From positions 1-27,303 of the forward strand of contig JAZNKR010000121.1 of the NCBI GenBank assembly GCA_045578665.1: a stretch of 27,303 nucleotides of DNA, in the 5' to 3' direction. The stretch is from HGM04593 sp045578665 (lineage in GTDB: Bacteria; Bacteroidota; Bacteroidia; Bacteroidales; Bacteroidaceae). Below are positions 1 through 7,819 of this stretch, piece by piece (within the stretch, counting starts at the first letter, position 1; each line of letters opens with the position of its first letter). The notes beneath the pieces are model-generated. The model worked only from the letters and a program-made list of their open reading frames with translations. It was not told the DNA's origin and did no database searches. Both the position numbers and the translations under genes were made by a program.

Positions 1-1
1 G

Positions 2-109
2 CAAGGAAAAAACAAAATGTCGGTCATTAATGCAGTGAGAGCTAAAATTGTGGCAAGAATGTTTGCTGTTATAAATAAAAAGGAAAAATATACACCTTTT
101 TTTGCATAA
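2..109 (+). CDS. C-terminal fragment of a putative IS110-family transposase (gene runs off the left edge)
   Basis: Reading frame 2 is open from the window edge to a TAA at 107-109 and encodes about 35 residues, including the stretch KMSVINAVRAKIVARMFAVI. That pattern (G-K-x-K-M, then a short helix with N-A-V/I-R-x-K-ϕ-x-x-R-ϕ-F-A-V-I) is what I recall at the C-terminus of IS110/IS116-type transposases of Bacteroidota. These elements encode a DEDD recombinase and lack terminal inverted repeats. The catalytic domains lie outside the window, so neither integrity nor the subgroup can be judged. The rest of the intergenic stretch to 315 holds no further gene, only hairpins. The identification rests on a short stretch and on memory of the family; an unrelated gene end remains possible. 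Confidence 0.55.
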   Translation, partial: QGKNKMSVINAVRAKIVARMFAVINKKEKYTPFFA

Positions 110-145
110 TTTACTTGCAAAAACCATAATAATAGAGGAGGTGGA

Positions 146-165
146 TTCAAAAACTCGTTTTTGAA
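146..165. terminator. Short AT-rich hairpin downstream of the transposase-like end
   Basis: Nine-base arms at 146-154 and 157-165 are perfectly complementary around a 2-nt centre, 36 nt after the stop at 109. There is no clear run of T after the 3' arm, and the tight loop would force the central pairs open. It could end transcription of the upstream reading frame or be part of an element end. Confidence 0.25.
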
Positions 166-254
166 GACGGAGGAGTTCCAGAACATAAGCAGAATGAAAT
201 TTTACCGGACACCAATAAATTCTAAACTATTGCATAAAAAGTTCTGTACTGCAT

Positions 255-301
255 AGACATCGGGCGCAGCGTATGATAAGCATACGCTGCGCCCGATGTC
301 T
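255..301 (-). terminator. Long perfect inverted repeat, probable terminator of the FAS1 lipoprotein gene
   Basis: Arms 256-275 and 281-300 are exact reverse complements (20 bp, extendable by one pair to 255/301) around the 5-nt loop ATAAG. The hairpin starts 15 nt past the stop codon of the minus-strand FAS1 gene. On the minus strand a run of five T follows only about 15 nt after the stem, so it is not a textbook intrinsic terminator. Its length, GC-rich core and placement still fit a transcription end or an mRNA 3'-end stabiliser. Confidence 0.6.
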
Positions 302-315
302 GATAATATAATCCG

Positions 316-2355
316 TTAGAGTCTGTCTTCGGGAATGTGGCTCGATATTATGCCTTTGGGAACGAGCTCGAAGTAGTCGTGGTTGAATTCGCGGTCGAGT
401 GGCTCGTCAACCTTCTTCATGCGCAACCAGTGGTCTCCGTTGTCGAAATATTTCTGTGTGATGATGATGCGTCCGGCGCCCTCCTGGTCGCGTGCAAGGC
501 CTTTGTTGCCCGACTGACGGTAGTACGATGCAGGAGCCTTCATATAGCCGTGGTTCCTCATTACTTTGTCGTTCTCCACTCCGTTGTCTTCAGTTTCGCT
601 GTCCTTTATCCAGCCTATGCGCTCGTCGTTGAAGTAGATTCTGAGGTCGACGGGGATTCCCGTTACTTTACCGTCTACATAGAACTGTGTGATGGCGCGT
701 ATGCTTGTAGAGGTGTATCCCATGCGGAGCTCGTATGTTCCGGCAGGTACTGGCGGCAGACGGTACTCAAAGTCGTACTGTCCAACTACGATAATCTCAT
801 CGCCAAGATAGTTGCATCCCCAAGAGTAGGGACAGAAGTAGTGCCATTCGGTTGTAGGTTCGTTTATCTTAATGTTCTTGCAGTATCCGTTAGGGATGTT
901 GTAGTCGCCGTGTGTACATTTGCCGCCTGTCTGCTGCCAGCGTCCATAGCGCACACCGTTGTTGGTAAGTTCGGGAAGCAGTGATGCAACATCGAAGCGC
1001 ATACGCTCGTTGAGTACATTGCCTTTCATCTCATCCTCGTTATATATAAGAATCTTGTCAATGGGGTGTATGATGCCGTTGAGTGCGTTTGCCGAGAAGT
1101 GGGCATATTTTTCGTCCATCGTGGTGAACGATGTCAGGTCTATGATGCGTACGTTGATGTGCTTTTTCATTTCGTACTGCTTGGCATTTTTGTGTGAGAA
1201 GTTGAGGAATATGTTCTGTGCCAGATAGGGGTCTTCGCTGCTTAGGGGTTTGCACACCTTGATCATTGTGCCGAGCATTGTCTCGAAGTAGTCCACGCGG
1301 TCGACATTGGCAACCATACCTCCCGAACCTTCGCTCTTGTAGCTGTCGTGTACGAGGTTGTATTGCACCATGAGGTTGTAATTAAGCTCTCTTTCGAGGA
1401 AGTGGTAGGCAACGAATTTGTAGAGGGCATTGTTGGGGCTTTCGGGGTTGTCGCGGTCCTCTGTGCCGTAATATTTTTCTGCAAACGCCTGAAGTTCTTC
1501 CACTGTGTGTATACCTTCAGCGGCAAAAACGTCGTCAGTCTCTATGAAGCCTGTGAATTTTGCATAATAGCTATGTGGGTAGCGTGCCATTCCCTTGCCG
1601 CATGCGAAACAGTTGGCAGGCTCTGCGCCCAGTTTATATTCTTCGCCATTGAGCTTGCAGTAGTATTCCTGCAACTTGGTGTTGAAGCCGGTCTTTTGTA
1701 TGGCTGCCGACATAAGCGAGAAGTATGGCTGGTCATCAAGCAGCTTGGGGATGGTGTTTGATGAGGGTGCAACGGCTTCGTCCACAATGTGTACCACACC
1801 ATTCTCTACAAGGTTGTCGCCTTCGATTATTCCTGCCTGGTTGTTTATCATTATGCGGAATTTCTCGTCGACGGTTACAAAACTGACGCTCAGATAGCGG
1901 TCGTTGTAGTTGCGTGTGTCTATTACTCCTTCGCTCATCTGCGCCATTTCGTAGCCATAGGGGATAATGTGTGTCTTTGCTATCACTACTGCCATTGAGT
2001 CAGAGAGATCTTCGAGGTAGGGCGATGTGATGCCTGTCCATGCGGGATTGGGGTCGTTCTTTGTGGTGTCCCATGCTTCGAACTGTTCGCGCAGATAGGT
2101 GTCTATCGCAGAGTCGCCGGGCAGGAAGAATGTGTAGGTTCCGTAGGTTGATAGGAGTCCCATCATGTCTGCCTGCTTCAGGATTGTTATCATTTTGCTG
2201 AATCGCTCCTCGCGGTTGAGGATGAAGTCAGCTATTGTCTCACCGGTAAATGTGTACCGGTTCGACTTGTCCATCTCTTCGCTACATGATGCGAGGTTCA
2301 TCAGTAGTGTAAGCGCAATTGTCAGTGCGCTGATGATTTTAGTAGTATTTTTCAC
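316..2355 (-). CDS. Surface or periplasmic lipoprotein with two fasciclin (FAS1) domains
   Basis: The 679-residue product starts with a lipoprotein signal: a hydrophobic stretch at 8-20 and lipobox L-A-S-C with the lipidated Cys at 24, followed by the acidic S-E-E-M-D, which resembles Bacteroidota surface-export signals. A first FAS1 domain spans about 35-197 (T-Y-T-F-F-L-P-G-D near 73-81 and N-G-V-V-H-I-V-D near 185-192). A more divergent second one spans about 203-440 and ends in N-G-I-I-H-P-I-D. The last 230 residues form a Tyr/Trp-rich, beta-looking domain with P-A-G-T-Y-E-L-R, which I cannot assign; a sugar-binding jelly-roll fold is a guess. The start codon is GTG at 2355-2353, chosen because it gives an intact signal peptide. 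FAS1 lipoproteins of this phylum often sit beside SusC/SusD glycan loci, but none is visible here. It has its own promoter, separate from priA. Confidence 0.85.
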   Translation of the reverse strand: MKNTTKIISALTIALTLLMNLASCSEEMDKSNRYTFTGETIADFILNREERFSKMITILKQADMMGLLSTYGTYTFFLPGDSAIDTYLREQFEAWDTTKNDPNPAWTGITSPYLEDLSDSMAVVIAKTHIIPYGYEMAQMSEGVIDTRNYNDRYLSVSFVTVDEKFRIMINNQAGIIEGDNLVENGVVHIVDEAVAPSSNTIPKLLDDQPYFSLMSAAIQKTGFNTKLQEYYCKLNGEEYKLGAEPANCFACGKGMARYPHSYYAKFTGFIETDDVFAAEGIHTVEELQAFAEKYYGTEDRDNPESPNNALYKFVAYHFLERELNYNLMVQYNLVHDSYKSEGSGGMVANVDRVDYFETMLGTMIKVCKPLSSEDPYLAQNIFLNFSHKNAKQYEMKKHINVRIIDLTSFTTMDEKYAHFSANALNGIIHPIDKILIYNEDEMKGNVLNERMRFDVASLLPELTNNGVRYGRWQQTGGKCTHGDYNIPNGYCKNIKINEPTTEWHYFCPYSWGCNYLGDEIIVVGQYDFEYRLPPVPAGTYELRMGYTSTSIRAITQFYVDGKVTGIPVDLRIYFNDERIGWIKDSETEDNGVENDKVMRNHGYMKAPASYYRQSGNKGLARDQEGAGRIIITQKYFDNGDHWLRMKKVDEPLDREFNHDYFELVPKGIISSHIPEDRL

Positions 2356-2374
2356 AACTTCTGTATTTTTTTTG

Positions 2375-2405
2375 CAAATGTAAGAATTTTATATCTTTTA
2401 TACAA
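2375..2405 (-). promoter_or_regulatory. Bacteroidota-type promoter of the FAS1 lipoprotein gene
   Basis: On the minus strand TACATTTG (2382-2375) matches the TAnnTTTG -7 element. TTGT (2405-2402) sits 19 nt upstream as the -33 element. Transcription would start near 2370, giving a leader of about 15 nt before the GTG start. Confidence 0.65.
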
Positions 2406-2429
2406 TATATAGTTCTTATAAACAGATTT

Positions 2430-4679
2430 TTATAGTGGATCTACATCATAAAAAATTGCAATGTTTGCGTACCGTTTCTGTGTAAGGAACTGCTCTCTGA
2501 TGGCTATGAGTGCTTCATTTACCTTGTATTGCGACACTCCTGCCTCTACCTTCAGCATTATCTTGCGTATGTACTGCTGTTGCACTCTTGCTACGGGGGG
2601 AAGGTCGGGCCCGAGGACGCGGATGCCGAATGTGGCGCGCATTGCAGCACCGTATCTCTCGGCTGCTTCGTCGAGCAGGCGTATGTCGCGGTGTTTCATA
2701 TACACGTAAACCAGACGGTAATAGGGAGGGTAGTGGAATAGCATCCTCTCGCCCAGTTGTGAGTCGTAGAATTGCAGATAGTTGTTGTCGGCTATCAGGG
2801 GTATGATTGGTGAGTCGGGGCTTTTTGTCTGCAAGTAGACTGTGCCCTGTTCGCTCTTGCGTCCGGCGCGTCCCGCTACCTGTGCCATCAACTGGAAGGA
2901 GCGCTCGGCGGCACGGAAGTCGGGGTAGTTGAGCAGTATGTCGGCATTGAGTATTCCCACTACCGATACGTTGTCGAAGTCCAAGCCTTTGGAGACCATC
3001 TGTGTACCTATGAGCATATCGGTCTTTCCCTGCTGGAAGTCGTTGATTATCTTTTCGTATGCTGTGCGGGTGCGGGTGGTGTCGAGATCCATGCGGGCTA
3101 TGCGTGCTTCGGGATAGAGATTGCTCAGTTCCTCCTCTATCTTTTCGGTGCCGTAGCCCAGGTTTATGAAGTTGGACTCTTCGCAGTTGGGGCACATTTT
3201 GGGTGCGGGGATTGTGTAGCCGCAGTAGTGGCAGGTGAGTTTGCCGGCGCTTTTGTGCAGTGTGAGGCTTACATCGCAGTGCTTGCAACGGGGCACCCAA
3301 CCGCAAGTGCGACATTCGAGCAGAGGGGCATATCCTCTGCGGTTCTGGAAGAGGATTATCTGTTTTTTCTCTTTGAGGGCATTGCTCATCGCCTCTATCA
3401 GCGGGTCGGAGAACTGTCCCTCCATCTGTTTTTTTCGTCCCAGTTCGGCGATGTCCACCACCTCTATGCGGGGCATTTTTATCGAACGGTAGCGTTCGGT
3501 GAGAGACACGAGCCCATATTTGCCGGTGGTGGCGTTGTAATAGCTCTCTATGGCAGGTGTTGCTGTGCCGAGCAGTGTCTTTGCGCCGTAGAACGAGGCG
3601 AGCACTATGGCTGCATTCTTTGCGTTGTAGCGTGGGGCGGGCTCCTGCTGCTTGTAGCTGTTCTCGTGCTCCTCGTCGACGATTATCAGTCCCAATCGTT
3701 CGAATGGGAGGAATAGTGAGGAGCGCACTCCCAATATTATATCGTAGGGGGAGTCGCTCAACTGTTTTTTCCATATTTCCACACGCTCTGCATCGGAGAA
3801 TTTCGAATGGTAGAGTCCTATGCGATTGCCGAAGAAGCGTTTCAGACGCTCTACTATCTGCTTGGTGAGGGCAATTTCGGGCAGCAGGTAGAGCACCTGT
3901 TCGCCTCGCTCGATTGCCTCTTTTATAAGGTGTATGTATATTTCGGTCTTTCCGGCCGAGGTTACACCATGCAGCAGTACTGTGTTCTTGCTGCGGAACT
4001 GCTCTTTTATGCTCTCGAATGCTTTCGTCTGGAAAGGATTGAGGCTGTTGGGCGTGGCTACCTCCTCGTCGACCCTCAGCAGACGTCCTGTCTCCACCTC
4101 GTAGCACTCCAATATGCCCTTCTCGACAACCTCCTTGCAGATGGCAGGTGATACGCCTGCTATCTCCAAGAGACGGTGTCGGGCGACCTCCTTTGCCGGC
4201 GCAGACGGAGTGCCCTCTGCCAATTGCAGATAGGTGTTCAGCAACCGCTTCTGCCGCGGGGCACGCGATAGGGAGGCGAGGGCAAGTTCTATGCCCCTTT
4301 CGTGGGCAAATGCCTTTGCCACCCTTATGCGTTGCTCGGTGCGGGGCTTGAACTCCCCTTTCAGTCCTTGCGGTACGGCTGCCTTGTAAATCTCGCCCTC
4401 GGTGCAGAGATAGTATTTTGCTATCCAGCGCCATAGTTCCAACTGCTTGGGCAGCAGTATGGGCGCCTCGTCGAGAAGTTCGCTGAATGGACGCACATCA
4501 TATCCCTGCGGTTCGTTATCGTGCAGAGCCATGATGAGAGCCGTATATTTTTTGCTCTTGCCCAATGGCACCACTACCCTGCATCCGACAGCCACGCTCT
4601 CCCGATACTCTGCGGGTACGGAGTAGGTGTAGGTCGTCGGAAGCGGCAGGGGGAGAAGTACATCTGCGAACTGTGCCAT
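2430..4679 (-). CDS. priA: Primosomal protein N' (replication restart helicase PriA)
   Basis: The 749-residue product is a superfamily II DNA helicase that rebuilds replication forks by binding branched DNA and loading the primosome in the cytoplasm. An N-terminal DNA-binding region (A-D-V-L-L-P-L-P-L near 5-13) precedes Walker A G-V-T-S-A-G-K-T-E at 238-246, Walker B D-E-E-H at 335-338 and G-T-A-T-P-A near 371-376. Eight cysteines in four C-x2-C pairs between 456 and 499 bind two zinc ions, as in PriA. The C-terminal helicase lobe carries G-T-Q-M-V-S-K-G-L-D-F and Q-V-A-G-R-A-G-R. The ATG at 4679-4677 lies 20 nt after the stop of the RND pump gene, so priA probably depends partly on that operon's transcript. 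Length is normal for the family in this phylum. Confidence 0.97.
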   Translation of the reverse strand: MAQFADVLLPLPLPTTYTYSVPAEYRESVAVGCRVVVPLGKSKKYTALIMALHDNEPQGYDVRPFSELLDEAPILLPKQLELWRWIAKYYLCTEGEIYKAAVPQGLKGEFKPRTEQRIRVAKAFAHERGIELALASLSRAPRQKRLLNTYLQLAEGTPSAPAKEVARHRLLEIAGVSPAICKEVVEKGILECYEVETGRLLRVDEEVATPNSLNPFQTKAFESIKEQFRSKNTVLLHGVTSAGKTEIYIHLIKEAIERGEQVLYLLPEIALTKQIVERLKRFFGNRIGLYHSKFSDAERVEIWKKQLSDSPYDIILGVRSSLFLPFERLGLIIVDEEHENSYKQQEPAPRYNAKNAAIVLASFYGAKTLLGTATPAIESYYNATTGKYGLVSLTERYRSIKMPRIEVVDIAELGRKKQMEGQFSDPLIEAMSNALKEKKQIILFQNRRGYAPLLECRTCGWVPRCKHCDVSLTLHKSAGKLTCHYCGYTIPAPKMCPNCEESNFINLGYGTEKIEEELSNLYPEARIARMDLDTTRTRTAYEKIINDFQQGKTDMLIGTQMVSKGLDFDNVSVVGILNADILLNYPDFRAAERSFQLMAQVAGRAGRKSEQGTVYLQTKSPDSPIIPLIADNNYLQFYDSQLGERMLFHYPPYYRLVYVYMKHRDIRLLDEAAERYGAAMRATFGIRVLGPDLPPVARVQQQYIRKIMLKVEAGVSQYKVNEALIAIREQFLTQKRYANIAIFYDVDPL

Positions 4680-4699
4680 TGTGAGGATACTATTTCTTG

Positions 4700-7600
4700 T
4701 CAGACAAGCGATTGACCATCAATCTCTTCCTTGCGGGCAAGCCACTTGTAGACGATGGGGATTACATATATGTTCAATATTGTTGAGGTAAACAATCCTC
4801 CGAGTACCACCACTGCCATCGGGCTCTGGATCTCGTTACCCGACGACGAACCGTCGAGCACCATAGGCACAAGTGCAAGTGCCGAAGTGAAGGCGGTCAT
4901 GAGGATGGGTGTAAGGCGGTCGGCTGAACCTATGCGCACAGCATCGTCGAGCGCCACACCCTCGTCGCGCAGGTGTCTGTATCGCGACACAAGCAGAATG
5001 CCGTTTCGTGTGGCTATACCGAAGAGGGTTATAAGACCGATGATGGCAGGGATGCTCATCACTCCCGACGAGAAGTAGGTTGCTATCACTCCTCCGATGA
5101 GGGCAAGCGGCAGATTGAGCATTACCACTGCCGAAAGCATCATGCTCTTAAACTCGCCGCACAGCAGTGCAAATACTACACAGAGAGCCACAAAGGATGT
5201 GAGCCAGAGTGTACGTGCCGCACTCTGTGCACTCTCGAACTGTCCGCCATACTCAAGACGGTAGCCTTCGTCGAGAGGAAGCTCCTTTTCGAGCAGATTG
5301 CGTATGTTGTCGACAACGCCATTGACATTGCCGCCGGTGATGTTTGCCGAAACCACCACCTTGCGCTGCACATTTTCGCGGCTGATGGCTGCGGGACCGC
5401 CGCAAGAGACTATGCTCGCCACCGACTCGAGAGCCACCTTCTTGCCGTCGTATGTATCTATGAGGGCATTCTTCACACCCTCCATGCTGTCGGTGTTGTC
5501 GTGCGAAAGACGGAGTATGAGGTCGAAACTGCGCTCCTCCTCGTACACCTCGCCGAGTTTCTTGCCGGGAAATGCAGCCTCCACAAAATCGTTGAACTGC
5601 TCCATCGTTATTCCGTAGTATGCGAGACGTTCGCGGTCGGCACGTATCTGAAGCTGGGGAGTCTCCACCTGCTGCTCCACGTTGAGGTCGACAACGTTGG
5701 GCATACCCGTGAGTTTCTCCTTTATCTTGTTGCCGAGTGTGAAGAGCGTGCTCAGGTCGGGACCGAACACCTTTATCGCAAGGTCGGCCTGTGTACCCGA
5801 CACCATGTGGTCTATACGGTGTTCGAGCGGTTGTCCCACTGAGGTAACCACTCCGGGAATAGTTGCGAGACGACTGCGCACCTCGTGCAGGAATTCACTC
5901 TTAGGGCGACCGTCGAGTTCGAAATTGACGTCGATTTCGGCACCATTGGAGGTCTGCGAATGTTCGTCGAGTTCGCCGCGTCCTGTGCGTCGTGCCGTGC
6001 TTGTAACCTCAGGAATCTGCAACAGTTCGGTCTCTATCATGGAGCCTATGCGGTGTGCCTCGTCGAGCGACACACCGGGACGCGAAACGGCAGCTATCGT
6101 CAGAGCCTTCTCGTTGAATTCGGGAAGGAAGCTCCTGCCCATGAAGGCAAAGAGCACCAACGACAATGCAAAGAGTGCCACAATGGCAGCAACAATAGCC
6201 TTGCCATGCTTCAGCGCCTTGCCGAGCGAGAGAGTGTAGTTGTCGATGACCAGACGCTCTACCCAATTCTTGCGTTCCCTGCGTTGCAGGTACTTCTCGC
6301 CCGAGAGCATCCATTTGCACATGAGCGGGGTTACGGTCATTGCCACAATGAGCGACATGAGCAGTGAGATAAGGTAGGCTATTCCCAACGGTTTGAGCAT
6401 ACGTCCTTCGAGCCCGCTCAGGAAGAAGAGGGGCATGAAAGTTACCATTATTATAAGCGTTGCATGGATGATTGAGGAGCGTATCTCGGACGATGCCTCG
6501 AAGACTACGCGGTAGCTCGACAGGCGCTCCCCGACAGGGCGCGCTATATTTTCGCGCAACCGTTTATAGACATTCTCCACATCGATGATGGCATCGTCGA
6601 CAAGCGAACCGATGGCTATGCACATGCCGCCGAGTGTCATTGTATTTATGTCCATGCCCAGCAGATAGAGAGCAATGACTGTTCCCAACAGCGACAGAGG
6701 GATTGCCACAATGGAGATGACCGTTGTGCGCAGGCTCATTAGAAACAGAAACAAGACAAGCACCACACAGACGGCTCCCTCGATAAGCGCGCGACTCACA
6801 TTGTTCACCGATGAGTGTATGTAGTCTGCCTGACGGAAGATTTTTGTATCGACCTTGACATCGGCAGGCAATGATTTTGCCACACTGAGCAGGTTACGTT
6901 CTATGTTTTCGGTAACATTGAGAGTGTTTATACCGGGCTGCTTCGAAATGGAGAGAATAACCGACGGGGTGGCATTCTGCGAGGCATATCCCTTTCTTAC
7001 CGAACCGGCTATGCACACCTCAGCAACGTCTGCCACATAGACAGGGCTGCCGCCGTGCATCTTCACAAGTGTGCGCCCGAGCTCGTCGAGATTGTTTGTA
7101 CGTCCCATTCCACGCAGAGCATATTCGTTGCCATATTCGCGCACCACTCCTCCGGCGGTATTGTTGCTCATGGATGCCACTGCGGCTTCGAGTTCGTCCA
7201 TCGACACTCCGTATATATTCATTTTGCCTGCATCGGCAAGCACCTTATACTGTTTGTAGTCGCCACCGATGATGGTTACCTGCGAAACACCTCCCGTAGC
7301 AAGGATTGCGGGCTTCAGCACCCACTCAGCAAGCGTCCTCACCTCCATAAGAGATGTGGTATCTGCCTGCAGACCTATGAAAAGTATCTCGCCCATCACA
7401 CTCGACTGAGGGGCAAGCATGGGGGTTATGCCCTGAGGCAGAGCATCGGTAAGGGTAACAAGTTTTTCGCTCACCACCTGACGTGCCTTGTAGATGTCTA
7501 CTCCCCAATCGAATTCGACCCACACGAACGAGAATCCCTGCGACGATGTAGAGCGCACACGGCGCACATTGGTGGCACCGTTGACGGCTGTTTCTATAGG

Positions 7601-7801
7601 GAAGGTTACCAGACGCTCCACCTCCTCGGGTGCCATGCCTGTGGCATCGGTGAGCACCACAACTGTAGGCGAAGTAAGGTCGGGGAAAACATCCACCTCA
7701 ATCTTCTGCACAGCATATATTCCGCCGATGGTTACAAGAAGCACCGCCAGCATTATCGCCAACTTGTTGTTGAGCGAGAATTTTATTATAGCATTCAACA
7801 T
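4700..7801 (-). CDS. Heavy-metal efflux RND pump, CusA/CzcA family
   Basis: The 1033-residue inner-membrane protein has the RND layout: a first membrane helix near 13-30, a large periplasmic loop, helices near 340-480, a second loop and a final helix bundle near 865-1020. It would use the proton gradient to export metal ions through a tripartite complex. The N-terminal V-D-V-F-P-D-L-T-S-P is typical of the heavy-metal (HME) branch. Membrane helix 4 has the acidic cluster D402, D403, D407, E409 in G-S-L-V-D-D-A-I-I-D-V-E-N, where this branch keeps its proton-relay residues. The metal cannot be read from the sequence; copper, silver, zinc, cobalt or nickel are candidates. Its ATG follows the adaptor gene's stop by 18 nt, so the two are co-expressed. 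No outer-membrane channel (TolC/CusC) gene accompanies them. Confidence 0.93.
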   Translation of the reverse strand: MLNAIIKFSLNNKLAIMLAVLLVTIGGIYAVQKIEVDVFPDLTSPTVVVLTDATGMAPEEVERLVTFPIETAVNGATNVRRVRSTSSQGFSFVWVEFDWGVDIYKARQVVSEKLVTLTDALPQGITPMLAPQSSVMGEILFIGLQADTTSLMEVRTLAEWVLKPAILATGGVSQVTIIGGDYKQYKVLADAGKMNIYGVSMDELEAAVASMSNNTAGGVVREYGNEYALRGMGRTNNLDELGRTLVKMHGGSPVYVADVAEVCIAGSVRKGYASQNATPSVILSISKQPGINTLNVTENIERNLLSVAKSLPADVKVDTKIFRQADYIHSSVNNVSRALIEGAVCVVLVLFLFLMSLRTTVISIVAIPLSLLGTVIALYLLGMDINTMTLGGMCIAIGSLVDDAIIDVENVYKRLRENIARPVGERLSSYRVVFEASSEIRSSIIHATLIIMVTFMPLFFLSGLEGRMLKPLGIAYLISLLMSLIVAMTVTPLMCKWMLSGEKYLQRRERKNWVERLVIDNYTLSLGKALKHGKAIVAAIVALFALSLVLFAFMGRSFLPEFNEKALTIAAVSRPGVSLDEAHRIGSMIETELLQIPEVTSTARRTGRGELDEHSQTSNGAEIDVNFELDGRPKSEFLHEVRSRLATIPGVVTSVGQPLEHRIDHMVSGTQADLAIKVFGPDLSTLFTLGNKIKEKLTGMPNVVDLNVEQQVETPQLQIRADRERLAYYGITMEQFNDFVEAAFPGKKLGEVYEEERSFDLILRLSHDNTDSMEGVKNALIDTYDGKKVALESVASIVSCGGPAAISRENVQRKVVVSANITGGNVNGVVDNIRNLLEKELPLDEGYRLEYGGQFESAQSAARTLWLTSFVALCVVFALLCGEFKSMMLSAVVMLNLPLALIGGVIATYFSSGVMSIPAIIGLITLFGIATRNGILLVSRYRHLRDEGVALDDAVRIGSADRLTPILMTAFTSALALVPMVLDGSSSGNEIQSPMAVVVLGGLFTSTILNIYVIPIVYKWLARKEEIDGQSLV

Positions 7802-7819
7802 GACTGTTCCCTCCGATTA

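Noticed and set aside
2515..4434. 639-residue alternative minus-strand frame inside priA
   Set aside because: It is an out-of-frame shadow, Arg/His/Pro-rich and without motifs, while the priA frame has all helicase and zinc motifs.
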